Below, piece by piece: positions 54,501-64,000 of a stretch of 64,000 nt of DNA; position 1 is the first letter of the stretch; each line of letters opens with the position of its first letter. The notes beneath the pieces are model-generated. The model searched no databases and had not been told where the DNA came from. It saw only the letters and a program-made list of their open reading frames with translations. This DNA comes from Melieria omissa. Its lineage: Eukaryota; Arthropoda; Insecta; Diptera; Ulidiidae. The DNA is taken from assembly GCA_963971225.1 (NCBI GenBank), contig OZ020270.1, positions 23,943,689-24,007,688 of the forward strand, given 5' to 3'. A program made the translations under genes and the position numbers.

Positions 54501-56291
54501 CATATCCTTTTTTTTTGTAATCTCTTTCTCTTCATCCTCCAAAAGTTCGTATACAATGATTGCTGCGAGAAATTTTGTGGTCATGTTTCTTTGAAATCTT
54601 ATGCACGAATGATGTTGTAGCAAAAGTGTGACCGTGTGAACGCAAGAGAAGAATTTACCGTTACAGCCTCATCGCACATGTTGGATCGTGTAAACCTGCC
54701 TAATAAACACGTTTAGTGTCAATACAAACGACAGCGGCTCTACCTTCTATTTTTGTATCATGATTATAAGTAGGGATCGGAATTATATGCAAGAGCATAT
54801 TTTTTTTGGAGCTTCCGATTTGAACGGGACCAAGACAGAAACTATTTTTATTTACAAATATTAAGAATGAGCTAACATATGGACTGCATATTTGCATATG
54901 TTTCTTTATTTTGCATATTTTTGCATTTTGTGCATAGATTTTGCATATAAATCCGATACTTAATTAAAAGCAGAGACTTAAAATAATTATTATCAATATT
55001 TTTGGGAATAAAAAAATTGCCCTTATTCACGGAATTTCTAAAAATATTGTTTTATAATAGTTATTCCCAATAAGAATTTTTTTACGTCGCCTATAGCTAT
55101 TATTATGTAATTAATATTTTTGACTTGCATAATAACTCTTATTTTTTTTTTTTTAAACTCGAACAAACATGCAGGGGATGACCCCTATTAATGCGAGGCA
55201 TTGCGTTGGTTCAGGAAGGATATAAAGGTTAGGAGATAGGGTTAAGAGTGAAGTGGTTATGGACTCTTGCCTTGAACCCATCGAGATCATAAGTGCTGGG
55301 GAAGATATCCGTTATAAGTAATAAGTATATTTTTCGTTGTCGATAATTATTATTTTGGGATTTTTGTTTTTTATATTGCTTCATAATTTTTATTTATGAC
55401 TTTTTTAATTTACATTACCAAAAACTATTATTTTGAAAGATTTTTTTTCCACGTTGCTTCAAAACTTTTATTTATGATATTTTTTTTCATTTACGTTGCC
55501 GATAACTATTATTTTGAAAACAAAAGTTTTTACGTTGAATTACTACATTTTGGATATGAATTAATTTTTAATTGTTTTAAATCGACCAACGCAAATTAAC
55601 TGCAGAAACCTAATTTCCACCCACAAATAAACAATTAAAAATCAATTTATACTCAAAATGTGGTAAGGCAACGTAAATAAAAAAATTTATTTCATAAAAG
55701 TTATTAGGCAACGTAAAAAATATTTTCTTTCAAATAATAGTTATCGGCAACGTAAGTGAAAAACAAAATCATAAATAAAACTTATGAAGCAACGTAAATA
55801 ATAATAACAGTTATTATGCAACGTAAAAATTAAGTGTCGCAAATAATAATTATATCAACAAATAAAATATATGTTGCATTGCAATAGTTACATTGCAAGT
55901 AATTTCTTAAAAAACTTATAATAGTTAAGTCCCTGATGATAAGTAATTGATTGTGGCAACCGTGCTTACGTTTGGCAGTGCTGTGTGAATTTTCGTCTCG
56001 TTATTTTTTGTGGTTTTTGTCAACGCGACCGTTAAGTTGGTAGTACTGAATAGTGTTGCCACTTGAAACATTTTTTTCCCGACCAAATCCGACCTCAACC
56101 GACCAAATTAAAAATTTGCGTTATCGTTAGTAATTTTTAAATTACAACTTTATTTTTTTAATAAATTCATTGTACTACTGAAAAGATATTCACATCACAA
56201 AACGGATGAAATTCGTTTAAGCAGACCAGCGGACCAAAGTAAAAAATCAGACCAATTTTGGTCCGAAAAGACCAAAAGTGGCAACTCTTTA
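51506..56291. repeat. Array unit 5 (4,786 bp)
   Basis: Complete unit: hAT-1 to 52152, hAT-3 52187-52961, hAT-2 52994-54229, Harbinger end to 54701, small MITE 54771-54962, foldback 54971-55935. It is nearly identical to units 4 and 6. Confidence 0.94.
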
Positions 56292-59200
56292 GATAGTTTT
56301 GATAGTTTGGAAAAAAACTATCGATACTATCGCAGCCAAAAAACTAAACTAATTGAAATTTTTATTTTGAAATTAGTTTTTAAGTATATTTTAAAACATT
56401 ATAAAGTATATTGAAGTATATTTTTAAACATTCAACGTTTTCAACGCAATTGAAGCAGCCAGCACTACAAAAACCAAAACTCAAGAATATGTTTCCGCGC
56501 TTGAAAATATATGCACATAAGTCGTCTCACTCGCCCTCTTTGACAAAATAACACATACTAGTATGTCAGCTTCTCACGTTTCGGTTCAAATTCGGTTTAT
56601 AGCATCGGTCATGTTAAACATTTCTTTACAATCTTATCAGACTTTTTTGTTATCTGACAATTTTTTACGAATTGAAGAAGACACATAAATTTTTCCGAAA
56701 ATCGGCCAAATTCAAATAAAATGTATATGTATATAAATCTGCATAAAATGAAAATTAAAAAATTAATCTACCAAGTGTGGTAGAGTTCTACCAAAGCGTT
56801 AACATTCGTGTTGACCTGATCGAAAACACAGATGGCAGCGAATCGATAGTATCGATAGTAACGAAAACCATCGATAGTGAAGTGAAAATGAAAACTATCG
56901 ATACTATCGATAGTGCCATCGATAGTTTTCCAGCTCTAGCACCTAGTGCATTTTGGCAGTTTCAGAAAGTTCCAGTGATGTTAACTTTAGGGAAAATTCC
57001 CTACATGTAGGGAATTTTAGCGAAAATTGTGAGCGTAGGGAAAAAAAGGACAGATTTTTTATAATTCACTAAATCTAGGGAATTTTCAAACAACCCTGGT
57101 TATGGAAAATTTTGAAGTCAAATTAGTCAAACTAAAAATTTTAACGATCAAATGTTGTTTCCCAATTTGTCAAAGTTGGCCAAATATGTTTCGGCACTAC
57201 CACATTCTAATGCAGACTCTGAAAGAATATTTTCGAACAAAAAAGGAACACATCAAGCCATGACAATTTGACTTCAATTTTTATAATTCGCTCTTACTTA
57301 GAAGACGAAGATATCACCTGTGTAAATTTTCAATGTAAAGAACAGCACTTTAAGAAAATTGCATACACTGAGTAGTATGACCATAAATAATTAGTCTTAG
57401 TGTAATTTTTGTACTGATTTTTTTAATGTGATGAAATGGTATCTCAGTGCAAAGCACAATTTTTTTTATGTTGTTATGTTTCCATGTTTTAAATCGCATC
57501 TCAGTACAAAGCACAACTTTGTTTTGTTGTTTTCATGTTGCAAATGAATTAAAAGAAGAATTAATAAATGTTATGGTTTTTACTTTTGCGACTTTTATTC
57601 ACAAAAAATTAAAAAAACCTTAAATATTACAAAATTCTTTGAAAATAAGTGTAGGGAGTTTCGTAGGGAAAATTGCTGGACATCGTAGGGAAAAGTAGGG
57701 ATTTTTTTCAAGTCGCGTATGGATTTAAAAAAAAGTTAACATCACTGGAAAGTTCGCGAAGCGTAAACGTAGTGATGGCCAATGATAACATGATGCAAAA
57801 CTGAGAGCGCTCGATCACAATACATACTCAAAATCCGCACTAATACACCGATAACATCAGACCCTAAGGTTGATTTTGCCAAACATCAGACCCGGAGGTT
57901 GCACAGGAACGTACTGTTGATTTCCCATACAAGGGCCATGGCGAGGGTTGCGTTTACGTTCAATTTTTTAAACATAGGAAAATCAATTTTAATTTCTTAG
58001 TAACTATGTAATCTTTTGGAAGAAAAGTGATTAAAAAATTACAATATTTCCCGAAAACCAGTCAAAAGTGTTTTAATACGTGTTTAACACATTTTTTATT
58101 CAGCTTTTATTGAATTTTATTCGTGAAATTTGAATGAAATGTGAATTTGATGAAAGCTCCAGAGGAGTTTTTGCGATAATTGCGACAGCCATATTTTGCT
58201 ATCCCTTATAAAAAGGGATAGCAAAATATGGCAAAATATGTATATTTTGCTATCCCTTATAAAAAGGGATAGCAAAATATGGCTGTAAAAGGATAGCAAA
58301 ATATGGCTGTCGCAATTATAATATAATATAGATATATGCATATATATACATATGTTTTCTGATACGATTTTATAATCGCGAAGTAGCAGACTATACTTAT
58401 AAACATAAATTGTTTACTGTCCGACATTTATAAGTTTCTGCTACTTCTGGTTTTTGTGGTCCGTTTAGTCCGTGTTTTTTTCGAATTGGGAAACAAACGC
58501 ATTAAATACATTTTTTTTTATTTGTTCCTCTCTGAAATCATTGTTAAAAAAATTGTTAAAATGTTACAAAATCGTTAAAAAAAAATCGGTAACGCGCCGT
58601 ATTGCCTCAGTGGTGGTTCGGAAAATGCAAATTAGTTATTATTAGTTTTTACATATGCACAAAGAAATAAGGATTTCTTTTTTACATCGTTATATCTCTG
58701 CATATTACAACTTTTCCCTAACATTTTCATTTAAATTAAATAATTTTGATCATTTCATATATTTTTTCCTTATTTTACACTGCTTCGTACAATAAGACTG
58801 CGAACATACTTTTTTACAAGTACATAAAAATTGCAACCCCGCGTTAGGAACAAATTTGCAAGTCAGCTGCTTGCTACAATACGAATTGTTCCACAAAGAG
58901 AGAAAGCTGGCAGGGTTGACGATTTTCTTTTCAGCTCACACGGATTGTGTTCGTGTGACCAAAAAAAACGACAAAATTTCGTCAATCCTCTCAGTTTCGC
59001 ATCATGTTATCATTGGTGATGGCGACTGTAAAAAACGACATTTTCTGGAAAGAATTTTTCGAGCTCTACTCGTAAAGTCGCGGAGAGGCGTTCATTAGCT
59101 GAAATTGAGTCCCTCATTGTTGTATTCTGCCTCTCGATATAGGGCTTTACCATCGCCAATAATTTCTCGTACACTGCAGCATCCATTCTTAAAAAATTCC

Positions 59201-61078
59201 TGTAATCTGGTATTGCAGTCAACTTCAGCTCCTGCAACAAAGTTGCGTGCGATTGTTTTGGCCTCCTTTTTAACCATTCCTTTGTCCATATCCTTTTTTT
59301 TTGTAATCTCTTCCTCTTCATCCTCCAAAAGTTCGTATACAATGATTGCTGCGAGAAATTTTGTGGTCATGTTTCTTTGAAATCTTATGCACGAATGATG
59401 TTGTAGCAAAAGTGTGACCGTGTGAACGCAAGAGAAGAATTTACCGTTACAGCCTCATCGCACATGTTGGATCGTGTAAACCTGCCTAATAAACACGTTT
59501 AGTGTCAATACAAACGACAGCGGCTCTACCTTCTATTTTTGTATCATGATTATAAGTAGGGATCGGAATTATATGCAAGAGCATATTTTTTTTGGAGCTT
59601 CCGATTTGAACGGGACCAAGACAGAAACTATTTTTATTTACAAATATTAAGAATGAGCTAACATATGGACTGCATATTTGCATATGTTTCTTTATTTTGC
59701 ATATTTTTGCATTTTGTGCATAGATTTTGCATATAAATCCGATACTTAATTAAAAGCAGAGACTTAAAATAATTATTATCAATATTTTTGGGAATAAAAA
59801 AATTGCCCTTATTCACGGAATTTCTAAAAATATTGTTTTATAATAGTTATTCCCAATAAGAATTTTTTTACGTCGCCTATAGCTATTATTATGTAATTAA
59901 TATTTTTGACTTGCATAATAACTCTTATTTTTTTTTTTTTTTAACTCGAACAAACATGCAGGGGATGACCCCTATTAATGCGAGGCATTGCGTTGGTTCA
60001 GGAAGGATATAAAGGTTAGGAGATAGGGTTAAGAGTGAAGTGGTTATGGACTCTTGCCTTGAACCCATCGAGATCATAAGTGCTGGGGAAGATATCCGTT
60101 ATAAGTAATAAGTATATTTTTCGTTGTCGATAATTATTATTTTGGGATTTTTGTTTTTTATATTGCTTCATAATTTTTATTTATGACTTTTTTAATTTAC
60201 ATTACCAAAAACTATTATTTTGAAAGATTTTTTTTCCACGTTGCTTCAAAACTTTTATTTATGATATTTTTTTTCATTTACGTTGCCGATAACTATTATT
60301 TTGAAAACAAAAGTTTTTACGTTGAATTACTACATTTTGGATATGAATTAATTTTTAATTGTTTTAAATCGACCAACGCAAATTAACTGCAGAAACCTAA
60401 TTTCCACCCACAAATAAACAATTAAAAATCAATTTATACTCAAAATGTGGTAAGGCAACGTAAATAAAAAAATTTATTTCATAAAAGTTATTAGGCAACG
60501 TAAAAAATATTTTCTTTCAAATAATAGTTATCGGCAACGTAAGTGAAAAACAAAATCATAAATAAAACTTATGAAGCAACGTAAATAATAATAACAGTTA
60601 TTATGCAACGTAAAAATTAAGTGTCGCAAATAATAATTATATCAACAAATAAAATATATGTTGCATTGCAATAGTTACATTGCAAGTAATTTCTTAAAAA
60701 ACTTATAATAGTTAAGTCCCTGATGATAAGTAATTGATTGTGGCAACCGTGCTTACGTTTGGCAGTGCTGTGTGAATTTTCGTCTCGTTATTTTTTGTGG
60801 TTTTTGTCAACGCGACCGTTAAGTTGGTAGTACTGAATAGTGTTGCCACTTGAAACATTTTTTTCCCGACCAAATCCGACCTCAACCGACCAAATTAAAA
60901 ATTTGCGTTATCGTTAGTAATTTTTAAATTACAACTTTATTTTTTTAATAAATTCATTGTACTACTGAAAAGATATTCACATCACAAAACGGATGAAATT
61001 CGTTTAAGCAGACCAGCGGACCAAAGTAAAAAATCAGACCAATTTTGGTCCGAAAAGACCAAAAGTGGCAACTCTTTA
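56292..61078. repeat. Array unit 6 (4,787 bp)
   Basis: Complete unit: hAT-1 to 56938, hAT-3 56973-57747, hAT-2 57780-59015, Harbinger end to 59487, small MITE 59557-59748, foldback 59757-60722. It differs from unit 5 mainly at homopolymers and a few single bases. Confidence 0.94.
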
Positions 61079-64000
61079 GATAGTTTTGATAGTTTGGAAA
61101 AAAACTATCGATACTATCGCAGCCAAAAAACTAAACTAATTGAAATTTTTATTTTGAAATTAGTTTTTAAGTATATTTTAAAACATTATAAAGTATATTG
61201 AAGTATATTTTTAAACATTCAACGTTTTCAACGCAATTGAAGCAGCCAGCACTACAAAAACCAAAACTCAAGAATATGTTTCCGCGCTTGAAAATATATG
61301 CACATAAGTCGTCTCACTCGCCCTCTTTGACAAAATAACACATACTAGTATGTCAGCTTCTCACGTTTCGGTTCAAATTCGGTTTATAGCATCGGTCATG
61401 TTAAACATTTCTTTACAATCTTATCAGACTTTTTTGTTATCTGACAATTTTTTACGAATTGAAGAAGACACATAAATTTTTCCGAAAATCGGCCAAATTC
61501 AAATAAAATGTATATGTATATAAATCTGCATAAAATGAAAATTAAAAAATTAATCTACCAAGTGTGGTAGAGTTCTACCAAAGCGTTAACATTCGTGTTG
61601 ACCTGATCGAAAACACAGATGGCAGCGAATCGATAGTATCGATAGTAACGAAAACCATCGATAGTGAAGTGAAAATGAAAACTATCGATACTATCGATAG
61701 TGCCATCGATAGTTTTCCAGCTCTAGCACCTAGTGCATTTTGGCAGTTTCAGAAAGTTCCAGTGATGTTAACTTTAGGGAAAATTCCCTACATGTAGGGA
61801 ATTTTAGCGAAAATTGTGAGCGTAGGGAAAAAAAGGACAGATTTTTTATAATTCACTAAATCTAGGGAATTTTCAAACAACCCTGGTTATGGAAAATTTT
61901 GAAGTCAAATTAGTCAAACTAAAAATTTTAACGATCAAATGTTGTTTCCCAATTTGTCAAAGTTGGCCAAATATGTTTCGGCACTACCACATTCTAATGC
62001 AGACTCTGAAAGAATATTTTCGAACAAAAAAGGAACACATCAAGCCATGACAATTTGACTTCAATTTTTATAATTCGCTCTTACTTAGAAGACGAAGATA
62101 TCACCTGTGTAAATTTTCAATGTAAAGAACAGCACTTTAAGAAAATTGCATACACTGAGTAGTATGACCATAAATAATTAGTCTTAGTGTAATTTTTGTA
62201 CTGATTTTTTTAATGTGATGAAATGGTATCTCAGTGCAAAGCACAATTTTTTTTATGTTGTTATGTTTCCATGTTTTAAATCGCATCTCAGTACAAAGCA
62301 CAACTTTGTTTTGTTGTTTTCATGTTGCAAATGAATTAAAAGAAGAATTAATAAATGTTATGGTTTTTACTTTTGCGACTTTTATTCACAAAAAATTAAA
62401 AAAACCTTAAATATTACAAAATTCTTTGAAAATAAGTGTAGGGAGTTTCGTAGGGAAAATTGCTGGACATCGTAGGGAAAAGTAGGGATTTTTTTCAAGT
62501 CGCGTATGGATTTAAAAAAAAGTTAACATCACTGGAAAGTTCGCGAAGCGTAAACGTAGTGATGGCCAATGATAACATGATGCAAAACTGAGAGCGCTCG
62601 ACCACAATACATACTCAAAATCCGCACTAATACACCGATAACATCAGACCCTAAGGTTGATTTTGCCAAACATCAGACCCGGAGGTTGCACAGGAACGTA
62701 CTGTTGATTTCCCATACAAGGGCCATGGCGAGGGTTGCGTTTACGTTCAATTTTTTAAACATAGGAAAATCAATTTTAATTTCTTAGTAACTATGTAATC
62801 TTTTGGAAGAAAAGTGATTAAAAAATTACAATATTTCCCGAAAACCAGTCAAAAGTGTTTTAATACGTGTTTAACACATTTTTTATTCAGCTTTTATTGA
62901 ATTTTATTCGTGAAATTTGAATGAAATGTGAATTTGATGAAAGCTCCAGAGGAGTTTTTGCAATAATTGCGACAGCCATATTTTGCTATCCCTTATAAAA
63001 AGGGATAGCAAAATATGGCAAAATATGTATATTTTGCTATCCCTTATAAAAAGGGATAGCAAAATATGGCTGTAAAAGGATAGCAAAATATGGCTGTCGC
63101 AATTATAATATAATATAGATATATGCATATATATACATATGTTTTCTGATACGATTTTATAATCGCGAAGTAGCAGACTATACTTATAAACATAAATTGT
63201 TTACTGTCCGACATTTATAAGTTTCTGCTACTTCTGGTTTTTGTGGTCCGTTTAGTCCGTGTTTTTTTCGAATTGGGAAACAAACGCATTAAATACATTT
63301 TTTTTTATTTGTTCCTCTCTGAAATCATTGTTAAAAAAATTGTTAAAATGTTACAAAATCGTTAAAAAAAAATCGGTAACGCGCCGTATTGCCTCAGTGG
63401 TGGTTCGGAAAATGCAAATTAGTTATTATTAGTTTTTACATATGCACAAAGAAATAAGGATTTCTTTTTTACATCGTTATATCTCTGCATATTACAACTT
63501 TTCCCTAACATTTTCATTTAAATTAAATAATTTTGATCATTTCATATATTTTTTCCTTATTTTACACTGCTTCGTACAATAAGACTGCGAACATACTTTT
63601 TTACAAGTACATAAAAATTGCAACCCCGCGTTAGGAACAAATTTGCAAGTCAGCTGCTTGCTACAATACGAATTGTTCCACAAAGAGAGAAAGCTGGCAG
63701 GGTTGACGATTTTCTTTTCAGCTCACACGGATTGTGTTCGTGTGACCAAAAAAAACGACAAAATTTCGTCAATCCTCTCAGTTTCGCATCATGTTATCAT
63801 TGGTGATGGCGACTGTAAAAAACGACATTTTCTGGAAAGAATTTTTCGAGCTCTACTCGTAAAGTCGCGGAGAGGCGTTCATTAGCTGAAATTGAGTCCC
63901 TCATTGTTGTATTCTGCCTCTCGATATAGGGCTTTACCATCGCCAATAATTTCTCGTACACTGCAGCATCCATTCTTAAAAAATTCCTGTAATCTGGTAT
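61079..64000. repeat. Array unit 7 (partial, runs off the window)
   Basis: hAT-1 to 61725, hAT-3 61760-62534, hAT-2 62567-63802, then Harbinger until the edge. The array therefore continues to the right. It has caataattgcg where others have cgataattgcg near 62960. Confidence 0.94.

Overview
The window looks like repeat-rich, probably heterochromatic, DNA from an insect, most likely a fly. It is AT-rich and holds no recognisable host gene, RNA gene or CRISPR array. The organism guess rests on inference: primer-binding sites fit insect-type tRNA-Leu and tRNA-Lys 3' ends, and the retroelements resemble dipteran mdg3/Micropia-like, Ulysses/Osvaldo-like and I-like families. Almost every base beyond the first 1.16 kb is a transposable element (TE), a TE inside a TE, or a tandem copy of such a nest.

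Left part (1-10.6 kb): unassigned DNA (1-1159); a minus-strand Ty3/gypsy element with both LTRs (gypsy-1, 1160-7027); a broken LINE fragment (about 7330-8400, plus strand); a small inverted-repeat element; and a TTAA-flanked piggyBac remnant (9034-10585).

Nested progenitor part (10.66-29.47 kb): a non-autonomous PIF/Harbinger element (10662-19852) holds a hAT-type MITE whose ends carry TATCGATA (hAT-1) and a minus-strand gypsy element with unusually long 2.5-kb LTRs (11867-19606). One of those LTRs holds a nearly intact Tc1/mariner (12758-14067). Then follow a small hAT MITE and a foldback hAT-like element (20112-29113). The foldback element is split by a third gypsy element (gypsy-3, 20525-28729). 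Its downstream LTR is split by a hAT-like element (hAT-2, 20649-23549), which is itself split by a palindromic Tc1 inverted dimer (21419-23058).

Tandem array (29.47 kb to the window end): a composite unit of about 4,786 bp repeats head to tail at least seven times. The order is truncated hAT-1, Harbinger interior, hAT-3, hAT-2, Harbinger right end, small MITE, foldback element with a LINE fragment, then a GTTGCCAC MITE. Unit 1 also carries a 5.3-kb I-like LINE (30251-35555), unit 3 has a 2.4-kb deletion, and units 5-7 are the most alike. The array runs off the right edge.

The sequence carries its own controls. For most insertions an unoccupied copy of the same site exists elsewhere in the window, so boundaries and target-site duplications can be read directly and insertions can be ordered in time. 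All four large retrotransposons lie on the minus strand. No host gene circuit is visible. The main discovery candidate is the TE-derived macrosatellite, with its regular DREF/BEAF-type TATCGATA clusters and hairpins.
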